A stretch of 34,375 nucleotides of DNA from Tepidimonas thermarum (GTDB lineage Bacteria > Pseudomonadota > Gammaproteobacteria > Burkholderiales > Burkholderiaceae_C), in NCBI RefSeq assembly GCF_007556705.1, contig NZ_VJOL01000030.1, positions 1-34,375 on the forward strand. The letters are read 5' to 3'. The position numbers were made by a program, and so were the translations under genes. Below the pieces are notes generated by a model. The model worked only from the letters and a program-made list of their open reading frames with translations, did not search any database and had not been told where the DNA came from. Shown piece by piece: positions 16,878-24,812 of this stretch (positions within the stretch are counted from its first letter, which is position 1; each line of letters begins with the position of its first letter).

Positions 16878-16892
16878 ACGAAAATTTTTCGT
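16878..16892. promoter_or_regulatory. Perfect palindrome in the LysR-gcdH divergent region
   Basis: ACGAAAA (16878-16884) and TTTTCGT (16886-16892) form a perfect inverted repeat around a single T. It lies 66 bases upstream of the gcdH ATG and 48 bases from the LysR ATG, and contains a T-N11-A spacing typical of LysR recognition sites. It is the obvious candidate for the regulator's binding site, though this was judged by eye. Confidence 0.5.
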
Positions 16893-16957
16893 TTGCGACG
16901 GCCCGCATTCGGTCTTAGGATGCCGCCGTCAATCCCCCGTCTTTGTGAGGCAACCCG

Positions 16958-18142
16958 ATGTCGACGACCGCCCGCTTTTCCTGGTCCGATCCGTTTTTGC
17001 TCGATGACCAACTGACCGCCGACGAGCGCCAGGTGCGCGACGCCGCGCACACCTATTGCCAAGAGCGCTTGCTGCCGCGCGTGCAGATGGCGTTTCGTAC
17101 CGAATCCACCGACCGTGCCATCTTCAACGAAATGGGCGCCATCGGCCTGCTCGGCCCCACCATCCCGGAGCAGTACGGCGGCGCGGGCCTCAACTACGTC
17201 AGCTACGGGCTGATCGCGCGCGAAGTCGAGCGCGTCGACAGTGGCTACCGCAGCATGATGAGCGTGCAGTCCTCCCTGGTGATGGTGCCGATCTATGAAT
17301 TCGGCACCGAAGCGCAAAAGCAAAAATACCTGCCCAAGCTGGCCACGGGCGAGTGGGTGGGGTGCTTTGGCCTGACCGAACCCAACCACGGCTCCGACCC
17401 GGGCAGCATGGTCACGCGCGCGCGCAAGGTGCCGGGGGGCTATGCGCTCAGCGGGGCCAAAATGTGGATCACCAACAGCCCCATCGCCGACGTCTTCGTC
17501 GTTTGGGCCAAGGACGACGACGGGCAGATCCGCGGCTTCATCCTGGAAAAGGGCTGGAAGGGCCTGTCGGCCCCCGCCATCCACGGCAAGGTGGGCCTGC
17601 GCACCAGCATCACCGGCGAAATCGTCATGGACGAGGTGTTCTGCCCGGAAGAAAACGCCTTCCCCGACATCCGTGGCCTCAAGGGGCCGTTTACCTGCCT
17701 CAACAGCGCGCGCTACGGCATCGCCTGGGGGGCGCTGGGCGCCGCCGAGGACTGCTACCACCGCGCGCGCCAGTATGTGCTCGATCGCCAGCAATTCGGG
17801 CGGCCGCTGGCGGCCAACCAGCTCATTCAGAAAAAGCTGGCCGACATGCTCACCGAAATCAGCCTGGGCCTGCAGGGCTGCCTGCGCTTGGGCCGGCTCA
17901 AGGACGAAGGCAAAGCGGCGGTGGAGATCACCAGCATCGTCAAGCGCAACAGCTGCGGCAAGGCGCTCGACATCGCGCGCATGGCGCGCGACATGATGGG
18001 CGGCAATGGCATCAGCGATGAATACGGCGTGGTACGCCACCTGGTCAACCTGGAGGTGGTCAACACCTACGAGGGCACGCACGACATCCACGCACTGATC
18101 CTGGGCCGTGCGATCACGGGCATCCAGGCGTTTACCGCCTGA
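16958..18142 (+). CDS. gcdH: Glutaryl-CoA dehydrogenase
   Basis: A 394-residue FAD-dependent acyl-CoA dehydrogenase that oxidises and decarboxylates glutaryl-CoA to crotonyl-CoA, in lysine, tryptophan and glutarate breakdown; electrons pass to ETF. The sequence shows '[17 protein letters not shown]' (136-151) for FAD/substrate contact, '[18 protein letters not shown]' (168-185), and the catalytic base Glu372 in [10 protein letters not shown]. Arg98 in '[12 protein letters not shown]' matches the arginine that binds the terminal carboxylate in human GCDH, which supports the glutaryl-CoA assignment over a general acyl-CoA enzyme. A GAGG lies about eight bases before the ATG. The CoA-transferase gene follows six bases after the stop. 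Confidence 0.95.
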   Translation: MSTTARFSWSDPFLLDDQLTADERQVRDAAHTYCQERLLPRVQMAFRTESTDRAIFNEMGAIGLLGPTIPEQYGGAGLNYVSYGLIAREVERVDSGYRSMMSVQSSLVMVPIYEFGTEAQKQKYLPKLATGEWVGCFGLTEPNHGSDPGSMVTRARKVPGGYALSGAKMWITNSPIADVFVVWAKDDDGQIRGFILEKGWKGLSAPAIHGKVGLRTSITGEIVMDEVFCPEENAFPDIRGLKGPFTCLNSARYGIAWGALGAAEDCYHRARQYVLDRQQFGRPLAANQLIQKKLADMLTEISLGLQGCLRLGRLKDEGKAAVEITSIVKRNSCGKALDIARMARDMMGGNGISDEYGVVRHLVNLEVVNTYEGTHDIHALILGRAITGIQAFTA

Positions 18143-18148
18143 CGCGCC

Positions 18149-19372
18149 ATGGCACCGTTCACCGACACGGACGGCCCGTTCGCCGCTGCCGAGGCACCCC
18201 GGCCACTGACGGGGGTGCGCGTGCTGGACCTCTCGCGCGTGCTGGCCGGCCCCTGGGCCAGCCAAATCCTGGCCGACTACGGGGCCGACGTCATCAAGGT
18301 CGAACGCCCCGGCAGCGGGGACGATACGCGCGCCTGGGGCCCACCGTGGTGGCAGCCCGACCCCACCCGCGACACCGCGCGCGTGGCGGCGTACTTTGTA
18401 TGCGCCAACCGAGGTAAGCGCTCGGTGGCCATCGACATCACCACCCCCGCGGGCATCGAGCAGGTGCGCACCCTGGCACGCGACGCCGACGTGCTGATCG
18501 AAAACTACAAAGTCGGTCAGCTGGCCAAGTATGGGTTGGATGCGCGCAACCTGCAGGCGCTCAACCCACAGCTGATCTATTGCTCCATCACCGGCTACGG
18601 GCAAACCGGGCCGCTGGCGCACAAAGCCGGCTACGACTTCGCCATCCAGGCCGAGGGCGGGCTGATGAGCATCACCGGCGAGCCCGACGGCGAACCGCAA
18701 AAGGTGGGCGTGGCGGTCACCGACCTGATGACCGGCGTGTACGCGGCCACCGCCATCCTGGCCGCCCTGCACGAGCGCCAGCGCACAGGGCGTGGGCGGG
18801 TGTTGGACGCCTCGCTGTTCGACGTGCAGGTGGCCATGCTGGCCAACCAGGCCAGCAACCAGCTCATCGGCCAGCGCACGCCCGGGCGCATGGGCAACGC
18901 GCACCCCAACATCGTGCCGTATCAGGCCTTCCCCACCCAAGACGGGCACCTGGTGTTGGCGGTGGGCAACGACAGCCAGTTCCAACGCTTTTGCGAGGTG
19001 GCGGGCCATCCCGCCGTGGCACGCGACGTGCGTTTTGCCACCAACCCGGCGCGCGTGGAGCACCGCAACGTCCTGGTGCCGCTGATCACCGAGTGGACGC
19101 GCACACGCACCACCGCGGACTGGGTGCAGGCGCTGGACGCGGTGGGCGTGCCGTGCGCACCGATCCACGACATCGCGCAGGTGATGGCCCACCCCCATGT
19201 GCGGGCCCGCGGCATGGTGCTGCCCGCCGCGCCCGACCGCCCGCCGATGGTGGCACACCCGGTGCTGTTCGACGGTCAGCGGCCCACGGCCCCACGCCCG
19301 CCCCCTGCGCTGGGTGCCGATCCAGCGCAATGGGATGCACCCGCCCCGGACGGGGGTGCAGCGCCTACCTAG
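18149..19372 (+). CDS. CaiB/BaiF (class III) CoA-transferase, probably succinyl-CoA:glutarate CoA-transferase
   Basis: A 407-residue class III CoA-transferase. The family opening 'LTGVRVLDLSRVLAGPWASQILADYGADVIKVE' region (20-53), 'ENYKVGQLAKYGLD' (118-131) and 'CSITGYGQTGP' (145-155) are typical. The catalytic aspartate is Asp192 in 'GVAVTDLMTGVYA'. Placement six bases after gcdH, and the known gcdH-gcdG pairing in pseudomonads, suggest it activates glutarate with CoA from succinyl-CoA for the dehydrogenase. The C-terminal 30 residues are Pro/Ala-rich and probably disordered. No ribosome site precedes the ATG, so translation may depend on coupling to gcdH. A different dicarboxylate substrate is possible. 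Confidence 0.88.
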   Translation: MAPFTDTDGPFAAAEAPRPLTGVRVLDLSRVLAGPWASQILADYGADVIKVERPGSGDDTRAWGPPWWQPDPTRDTARVAAYFVCANRGKRSVAIDITTPAGIEQVRTLARDADVLIENYKVGQLAKYGLDARNLQALNPQLIYCSITGYGQTGPLAHKAGYDFAIQAEGGLMSITGEPDGEPQKVGVAVTDLMTGVYAATAILAALHERQRTGRGRVLDASLFDVQVAMLANQASNQLIGQRTPGRMGNAHPNIVPYQAFPTQDGHLVLAVGNDSQFQRFCEVAGHPAVARDVRFATNPARVEHRNVLVPLITEWTRTRTTADWVQALDAVGVPCAPIHDIAQVMAHPHVRARGMVLPAAPDRPPMVAHPVLFDGQRPTAPRPPPALGADPAQWDAPAPDGGAAPT

Positions 19373-19385
19373 GGTTTCCATGTAG
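19365..19385. promoter_or_regulatory. CTAC-N13-GTAG dyad with ACCTAGGGTTT core upstream of the ABC operon
   Basis: CTAC (19365-19368) and GTAG (19382-19385) flank the sequence CTAGGGTTTCCAT. The 11-base core ACCTAGGGTTT (19367-19377) also occurs at 14123-14133. The dyad overlaps the stop codon of the CoA-transferase gene and stands about 105 bases before the ATPase gene, inside the 117-base gap 19373-19489, which otherwise holds no clear -35/-10 pair. It is a candidate activator site for the transporter operon. Confidence 0.4.
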
Positions 19386-19489
19386 CGGCCGCACGAGCAG
19401 TACACCCGGGCCAGTGGTTGGGGATAACTGTATCGGTGATGGGGTCAATCGTCCGCTAGATTCACGCCAACGGCTCTTGACAACGACGC

Positions 19490-20575
19490 ATGACGACACA
19501 AACCCCTCTGGTCACCTTCTCCGGCGTGCAAAAAACCTACGACGGCGAGCACCTGGTGGTGCGTGATCTGCACCTCGACATCGAAGCGGGGGAGTTCCTT
19601 TCGCTGTTGGGCCCGTCCGGCTCGGGCAAGACCACGACGCTGATGATGCTCGCCGGCTTCGAGACGCCCACCGCGGGCGAAATCCGGCTGCGCGGGCGCG
19701 ACATCACCCACACGCCGCCGCACAAGCGGCATTTTGGGATGGTGTTTCAAAACTACGCGCTCTTTCCGCACATGACGGTGGCGGACAACATCGCCTACCC
19801 GTTGACGGTGCGGCGCGTGCGTCGGGCCGAGCGTGAGGCCAAGGTGCGGCGGGCGCTGGACATGGTGCAGATGGGCCGCATGGCGGAGCGCTACCCCGCA
19901 CAGCTCTCGGGCGGCCAGCAACAGCGCGTGGCGCTGGCGCGTGCGCTGGTGTTCGACCCCCAGCTTGTGCTCATGGACGAACCGCTGGGCGCCCTGGACA
20001 AGCAGCTGCGCGAGCACATGCAAATCGAGCTCAAAGCGCTGCACCGGCAACTCGGCATCACCTTCGTGTACGTCACGCGCGACCAGTCGGAGGCGCTGAC
20101 GATGTCGGACCGCGTGGCCGTGTTCAACGAAGGCGTGATTCAGCAAATCGACCGTGTCGATCGCTTGTACGAGGCGCCGGTCAATCGCTTCGTCGCCTCG
20201 TTTGTGGGCGACAGCACCACGCTCGATGCCCGCGTGGTCGAGGTCGCCGGTGACGACGCGATCGTGGCGCTGGCCGATGGCACCCGGCTGCGCGGACGCA
20301 ACGTCAACGGCGCGACCGTTGGCGACGCGGTGCAGTGCTGTATCCGGCCCGAGCGCATCGCGGTCGTGGCGCCCGACCAGCCTGCGCCCAGTGGCAACCT
20401 CATCGAGGCCGTGTTGGACGACACCATTTACTTCGGCGATCACCTGCGCCTGCGCTGCCGACGCCCCCAAGGCCCGGAAGTGATCGTCAAGTGCCCCTTG
20501 TCGCAGAGTGCTCCCGCGGCGGGTGCGGTTGTGCGCTTGCACCTGCCCGCGGCGTATTTGCGGCTCTACCGTTGA
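19490..20575 (+). CDS. ABC transporter ATP-binding protein, spermidine/putrescine (PotA/PotG) class
   Basis: A 361-residue ATPase that powers uptake through the two permeases downstream. The nucleotide-binding domain shows Walker A GPSGSGKTTT (41-50), the Q-loop in 'MVFQNYALFPHMTV', the signature LSGGQQQRVALARAL (139-153), and Walker B 'LVLMDEPLGALD' (159-170). A C-terminal TOBE domain (about 240-361) is typical of polyamine, iron and sugar importers. The switch (H-loop) position carries Arg197 (VTRDQSEAL) where the family has histidine; see findings. It is first in a run of six co-directional genes. No Shine-Dalgarno sequence is obvious before the ATG. Confidence 0.93.
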   Translation: MTTQTPLVTFSGVQKTYDGEHLVVRDLHLDIEAGEFLSLLGPSGSGKTTTLMMLAGFETPTAGEIRLRGRDITHTPPHKRHFGMVFQNYALFPHMTVADNIAYPLTVRRVRRAEREAKVRRALDMVQMGRMAERYPAQLSGGQQQRVALARALVFDPQLVLMDEPLGALDKQLREHMQIELKALHRQLGITFVYVTRDQSEALTMSDRVAVFNEGVIQQIDRVDRLYEAPVNRFVASFVGDSTTLDARVVEVAGDDAIVALADGTRLRGRNVNGATVGDAVQCCIRPERIAVVAPDQPAPSGNLIEAVLDDTIYFGDHLRLRCRRPQGPEVIVKCPLSQSAPAAGAVVRLHLPAAYLRLYR

Positions 20576-20610
20576 CTTTCCCCCACCACTTGACAGAGGA
20601 GAACCCCACG

Positions 20611-21642
20611 ATGCGATTCACCGCCACCCTGATCGCCCTTGCCGCCCTGTGCGGCACGGCCGCCCAAGCGCAGTCGTCCCTGACCGTGGTCAACTTCGGC
20701 GGCGCCAACGGCGCCGCGCAAAAAAAGGCGTACATCGAGCCGTTCGAAAAGGCCCAGAACGTGCGCGTCACGGCCGTCGAGTACAACGGCGAGCAGGCGC
20801 GCATCAAAGCCATGGTGGAATCCCGCAAGGTCACCTGGGATGTCGTGGAAGTCGAAAGCCCCGACGTCAATCGCGGCTGCGATGAGGGGCTGTTCGAGCG
20901 GCTCGACTGGACCAAGATCGGCAACAAGGCCGACTTTCTGCCCGCTGCGGTGCACGAGTGTGGCGTGGGCACGTTCGTGTGGTCCACGGTGCTCGCCTAC
21001 AACGGTGACCGGCTCAAGAACGCGCCAACCAGCTGGGCGGATTTCTGGGATGTGCAGAAATTCCCCGGCAAGCGGGGCATGCGCAAAGGCGCACGCTACA
21101 ACCTGGAATTTGCCTTGATGGCAGACGGCGTCCCACCCGCCGATGTCTACAAGGTGCTCGCCACCAAGGAAGGCGCGGACCGCGCGTTTCGCAAGCTCAC
21201 CGAGCTCAAGCCCCACATCCAATGGTGGGAAGCGGGTGCACAGCCGCCGCAGTTTCTGGTCGCCGGCGATGTGGTCATGTCCACCGCGTACAACGGCCGT
21301 ATCGATGCCGCCCAGCGCGAAGGTCGTAACCTCAGAATCAGCTGGACCGGCGGCATTTACGACCTGGACTACTGGGTCATCCCCAAAGGCTCGCCCAACC
21401 GCGATCTGGCACATCGCTTCATCGCTGCGGCCAGCACGCCCGATGCACAGGCCCAATACGCCCGGCTGATCTCCTACGGCCCGACCAACAAAAAGGCGCT
21501 GGGGCTGCTCGACGCCAAGGTGCTGGAGCAGTTGCCCACCTCGCCGGCCAACAGCAAAGATGCCTTGCGTTTTGACATTCGCTTCTGGGCCGACCAGGGC
21601 GAGGCTCTGGAGAAGCGCTTCGCGGCATGGGCGGCGCAATGA
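20611..21642 (+). CDS. ABC transporter periplasmic substrate-binding protein, polyamine (PotD/PotF) class
   Basis: A 343-residue secreted binding protein. The signal peptide MRFTATLIALAALCGTAAQA is followed by cleavage after AQA. The mature part 'LTVVNFGGANGAAQKKAYIEPFEKA' and 'WDVVEVESPDVNRGCDEGLFERLD' follows the extracellular solute-binding family 1/8 pattern seen in putrescine and spermidine receptors, with 'GGIYDLDYWVIPKGSPNRDLA' in the second lobe. The start is the ATG with AGAGGAG about nine bases upstream. Substrate may be putrescine, spermidine, agmatine or 4-guanidinobutyrate; the ureohydrolase and gabD downstream point to a C4 amine or guanidine. It ends in a four-base overlap with the first permease. 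Confidence 0.92.
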   Translation: MRFTATLIALAALCGTAAQAQSSLTVVNFGGANGAAQKKAYIEPFEKAQNVRVTAVEYNGEQARIKAMVESRKVTWDVVEVESPDVNRGCDEGLFERLDWTKIGNKADFLPAAVHECGVGTFVWSTVLAYNGDRLKNAPTSWADFWDVQKFPGKRGMRKGARYNLEFALMADGVPPADVYKVLATKEGADRAFRKLTELKPHIQWWEAGAQPPQFLVAGDVVMSTAYNGRIDAAQREGRNLRISWTGGIYDLDYWVIPKGSPNRDLAHRFIAAASTPDAQAQYARLISYGPTNKKALGLLDAKVLEQLPTSPANSKDALRFDIRFWADQGEALEKRFAAWAAQ

Positions 21643-22877
21643 CGGCTGCGGCGATCCCGGGCAGCGCCGATTTGGTGCGGCAGTTGCGCCGCACCCAACG
21701 GCGCCAGCAGTGGCGCGCGGCGGCATTGACCGCGCCGCTGCTGCTGTTTTTGCTGGTGTTCTTTCTGGTGCCGCTGGGCAGCCTGCTGGTGCGCGCGGTG
21801 GAAAACCCCGAAGTCGCCGACACGTTGCCCGCCACGGCGCGCGCCTTGGCTGACTGGGACGGCCGCGCAGCCCCACCAGCGGCCGCTTATGCCGCCATCG
21901 CCGCGGACCTGGGTGCCTTAAGCGAAACGGCACAGGCCGGCGCCCTGGCCCGACGCCTCAACAGCGAAGTGCCCGGTGCGCGCTCGCTGGTCATGGGCAC
22001 CTACCGCGCCGTGCGCGAATGGTCGGCGCCGCCAGCCGATGTGCGACAGGCGCTGCTGGAACTGGACCCGCGCTGGGGCGAAATGTCGTATTGGCAGGCC
22101 ATCGCCAAAAACACCCAGCGCTGGACGCCGGACTACCTGCTCGCGGCGCTGGACATGCGCCGCTCGCTCGACGGCACCATCGAGCGCATCCCACCCGAGG
22201 AAGCGGTGTTCTCCCAAATCCTCTGGCGCACGTTCGAAATCAGCGCCGTCGTCACGCTGGTTGCGCTGCTGATGGCCTACCCGCTGGCCTATTGGCTCAG
22301 CACCCTGCCCGAGCGGCGCGCCAACCTGATGCTGATCCTGGTCTTGCTGCCCTTTTGGACGTCGGTGTTGGTGCGCATCGCGGCCTGGATCGTGCTGCTG
22401 CAAAACAATGGCCTCATCAATCACGGCCTGCAAACCGTGGGCCTGATCGACGAGCCGCTGCCGCTGCTGTTCAACCGCACCGGCGTCATCATCGCCATGG
22501 TGCACATCCTGCTGCCGTTCATGATTTTGCCGCTCTACAGCGTGATGAAGACGGTGCCTGCGAACTACCTGCGGGCGGCCGTCTCACTGGGCAGCCACCC
22601 GCTGGCAGCGTTCGTGCGTGTCGTGCTGCCGCAAACCTACCCGGGCGTCGCCGCGGGCAGCCTGCTGGTGTTCATCACGTCCATTGGCTATTACGTCACG
22701 CCCGCGCTGCTGGGTGGGGCCAGCGACCAGATGCTGAGCTACTACGTCGCCCAATACACCAACGTCGAAGTCAATTGGGGCATGGCCTGCGCGTTGGGGG
22801 CCGTGTTGCTGGCAGCCACGCTGGTGCTGTTCGTCTTCTACCGGCGCGTCGCACGCGGCGGGCTGAGCCTGGGTTGA
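21639..22877 (+). CDS. ABC transporter permease, PotB/PotH class
   Basis: A 412-residue inner-membrane permease. I chose the ATG that overlaps the stop of the binding-protein gene (ATGA); another in-frame ATG lies 12 bases upstream. Membrane segment 1 is at about 29-50, followed by an unusually long periplasmic segment to about 190 with 'WQAIAKNTQRWTPDYLLAALDMR', then five further helices starting with 'FEISAVVTLVALLMAYPLAYWL'. The cytoplasmic EAA-like loop is 'AAVSLGSHPLAAFVRVVLPQ'. PotB proteins are usually near 280-310 residues, so the extra periplasmic domain is a feature of this subgroup. Confidence 0.92.
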   Translation: MTAAAIPGSADLVRQLRRTQRRQQWRAAALTAPLLLFLLVFFLVPLGSLLVRAVENPEVADTLPATARALADWDGRAAPPAAAYAAIAADLGALSETAQAGALARRLNSEVPGARSLVMGTYRAVREWSAPPADVRQALLELDPRWGEMSYWQAIAKNTQRWTPDYLLAALDMRRSLDGTIERIPPEEAVFSQILWRTFEISAVVTLVALLMAYPLAYWLSTLPERRANLMLILVLLPFWTSVLVRIAAWIVLLQNNGLINHGLQTVGLIDEPLPLLFNRTGVIIAMVHILLPFMILPLYSVMKTVPANYLRAAVSLGSHPLAAFVRVVLPQTYPGVAAGSLLVFITSIGYYVTPALLGGASDQMLSYYVAQYTNVEVNWGMACALGAVLLAATLVLFVFYRRVARGGLSLG

Positions 22878-22889
22878 GGGGAGTCCACG

Positions 22890-23711
22890 ATGCGTCGTTG
22901 GTTGCCCGATCTCCCATCGCACTACCGCTGGTTCGACCACCTGGGCTGGTGGCTGCTGCGCCTGGCGGCGCTGGGCGTGCTGGGTTTTTTGGTCCTGCCC
23001 ATCGCCGCCATCGTGCCACTGTCGTTCAGCGACAGCACGTTCTTGGCCTACCCGATCGAAAACTGGTCGCTGCGCTGGTACCGCGAAATGTGGCACGCAC
23101 CCGAATGGGCCCGCGCGGCCCGCAACAGCTTCATTGTCGCCCCTGCGGCCACCTTGATTGCCACCGTGTTGGGTACGCTCGCGGCCATGGGCCTGGCACG
23201 CACGCGCTTCCCCGGCAAGGAGCTGATCAACAGCATCGTGATCGCGCCCATGGTGGTGCCCATCGTCGTGGTGGGCGTGAGCACGTATTTGTATTTTGCG
23301 CGGCTGGGCCTGAACGACTCGTACCTGGGGCTGATTCTGGTGCACGCAGCGCTGGGCGCCCCGTTCGTCGTCACCACCGTGATGGCCACACTGCAGAATT
23401 TCAACACCAACCTGGTGCGCGCCAGCCTGAGCCTGGGCGCCGGGCCGTTGGAGACGTTTCGCCGCGTCACGCTGCCGGTGATCGCGCCGGGGGTGATCTC
23501 GGGTGCGCTGTTCGCATTCGCCACCTCGTTCGACGAAGTCGTGGTAACGCTGTTTTTGGCCGGTCCGCAGCAGGTCACCCTGCCCCGGCAAATGTTTACC
23601 GGCATCCGCGAAAACATCTCCCCCACCATCGCTGCCGTGGCCACGCTGCTGACGCTGTTCACCACCGCGCTGATGCTGGTACTGGAGTGGCTGCGCGGCC
23701 GCCGGCGCTGA
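22890..23711 (+). CDS. ABC transporter permease, PotC/PotI class
   Basis: A 273-residue second permease of the importer. It has a cytoplasmic N-terminus rich in Arg and Trp, six predicted membrane segments, and the EAA loop 'ASLSLGAGPLETFRRVTLPVIAPGV' (about residues 175-200) that docks to the ATPase. 'SFDEVVVTLFLAGP' is the typical PotC helix 5 sequence. GGGGAG about eight bases before the ATG is a good ribosome site. It lies 12 bases after the first permease and about 18 bases before the ureohydrolase gene, so all are probably one transcript. Confidence 0.93.
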   Translation: MRRWLPDLPSHYRWFDHLGWWLLRLAALGVLGFLVLPIAAIVPLSFSDSTFLAYPIENWSLRWYREMWHAPEWARAARNSFIVAPAATLIATVLGTLAAMGLARTRFPGKELINSIVIAPMVVPIVVVGVSTYLYFARLGLNDSYLGLILVHAALGAPFVVTTVMATLQNFNTNLVRASLSLGAGPLETFRRVTLPVIAPGVISGALFAFATSFDEVVVTLFLAGPQQVTLPRQMFTGIRENISPTIAAVATLLTLFTTALMLVLEWLRGRRR

Positions 23712-23729
23712 CCCGACACGCCTTTGACC

Positions 23730-24674
23730 ATGCCCAACCAACCCCTAGGCGGCAACGAAATGCCGCGCTTTGGCGGCCCTGCGACCATGATGCGGCTGCC
23801 AACCGCGACCTCGCCGGTCGGGCTGGATGCTGCCTTCATCGGTGTGCCGCTCGACATCGGAACGAGCCACCGCCCAGGCGCGCGCTTTGGGCCGCGCCAG
23901 ATCCGCGCCGAATCCTGCCTGCTACGGCCCTACAACATGGCCACCGGCGCCGCGCCGTTTGACACCCTGCAGGTGGCCGATCTGGGCGATGTGCCCATCA
24001 ACACGTTCCACCTGCCCAAGTCGATCGCCATCATCGAGCAGCACTACCGCCCGATCCTCGACGCGGGCTGCATACCGCTGACACTGGGCGGGGATCACAC
24101 CATCGTGCTGCCCATTTTGCGCGCGGTGGCCGCGCGTCACGGGCCGGTCGCGCTCATCCACGTGGACGCGCACGCCGACGTCAACACGCACATGTTCGGC
24201 GAGCCGTTGGCGCACGGCACCCCCTTTCGCCGCGCCGTGGAGGAAGGGTTGCTGCAAGGCGACAAAGTCTGGCAAATCGGCCTGCGCGGTACCGGCTACG
24301 CGGCAGACGACTTCGATTGGCCGCGGGCGCAGGGCTTTCACATCGTGCCCGCGCACGAGGTCTGGTGGCGGTCGCTGGCGCCGCTGATGGCCGAGGTGCG
24401 CGCCGCGATCGGGGCGGATACCCCCACCTACCTGAGCTTCGACATCGACGGCATCGACCCCGCGTACGCCGGCGGCACCGGCACCCCGGAAATGGGCGGC
24501 CTTAGCGTGCCACAGGCGTTGGAGATCGTGCGCGGCTGCCGCGGCCTCAACCTGGTGGGCTGTGACCTGGTCGAAGTCTCGCCACCCTACGACACGAGCG
24601 GCAACACCGCTTTGCTCGCCGCCAATTTGTTGTACGAAATGCTGTGTGTGTTGCCCGGTGTGACGTACCGGTGA
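23730..24674 (+). CDS. Ureohydrolase: agmatinase (SpeB) or guanidinobutyrase (GbuA)
   Basis: A 314-residue manganese ureohydrolase that removes urea from a guanidino compound. Metal ligands are all present: His123 in LGGDHT, Asp146, His148 and Asp150 in 'HVDAHADVN', and Asp238 and Asp240 in 'SFDIDGIDPAYA'. The N-terminus QPLGGNEMPRFGG is, from memory, nearly that of Pseudomonas guanidinobutyrase GbuA. That enzyme makes 4-aminobutyrate and urea, which would link directly to the succinate-semialdehyde dehydrogenase downstream. Agmatinase activity, making putrescine, is the alternative. The ATG at 23730 is preferred over an in-frame TTG six bases upstream. A hairpin overlaps the 3' end. Confidence 0.92.
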   Translation: MPNQPLGGNEMPRFGGPATMMRLPTATSPVGLDAAFIGVPLDIGTSHRPGARFGPRQIRAESCLLRPYNMATGAAPFDTLQVADLGDVPINTFHLPKSIAIIEQHYRPILDAGCIPLTLGGDHTIVLPILRAVAARHGPVALIHVDAHADVNTHMFGEPLAHGTPFRRAVEEGLLQGDKVWQIGLRGTGYAADDFDWPRAQGFHIVPAHEVWWRSLAPLMAEVRAAIGADTPTYLSFDIDGIDPAYAGGTGTPEMGGLSVPQALEIVRGCRGLNLVGCDLVEVSPPYDTSGNTALLAANLLYEMLCVLPGVTYR

Positions 24675-24691
24675 ATGCAGCCACTCACCGG
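24668..24691 (+). other. Hairpin at the ureohydrolase stop codon
   Basis: CCGGTGA (24668-24674, including the TGA stop) pairs with TCACCGG (24685-24691) around a 10-base loop. No T tract follows. It may attenuate read-through or stabilise the upstream message before the 138-base gap to gabD. The gap has no strong promoter; TACAGT at 24774-24779 is a possible -10 without a matching -35. Confidence 0.4.
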
Positions 24692-24812
24692 CTGGCGCTG
24701 TACCGGTCGCGCCCCCCGCACAGCGCCGCAGCGGCTGTCGCCCGCTGTACCGGTGGTGTGCGGGCCTTCGCGCTACAGTGATGCATCCTTTTTGGACGTG
24801 ATGGAGACGACG

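Noticed and set aside
16328-19405. 1025-codon minus-strand open frame across gcdH and the CoA-transferase gene
   Set aside because: It lies opposite two well-supported genes; the translation is His/Arg/Gly-rich and its 3' part runs out of frame through the LysR gene.
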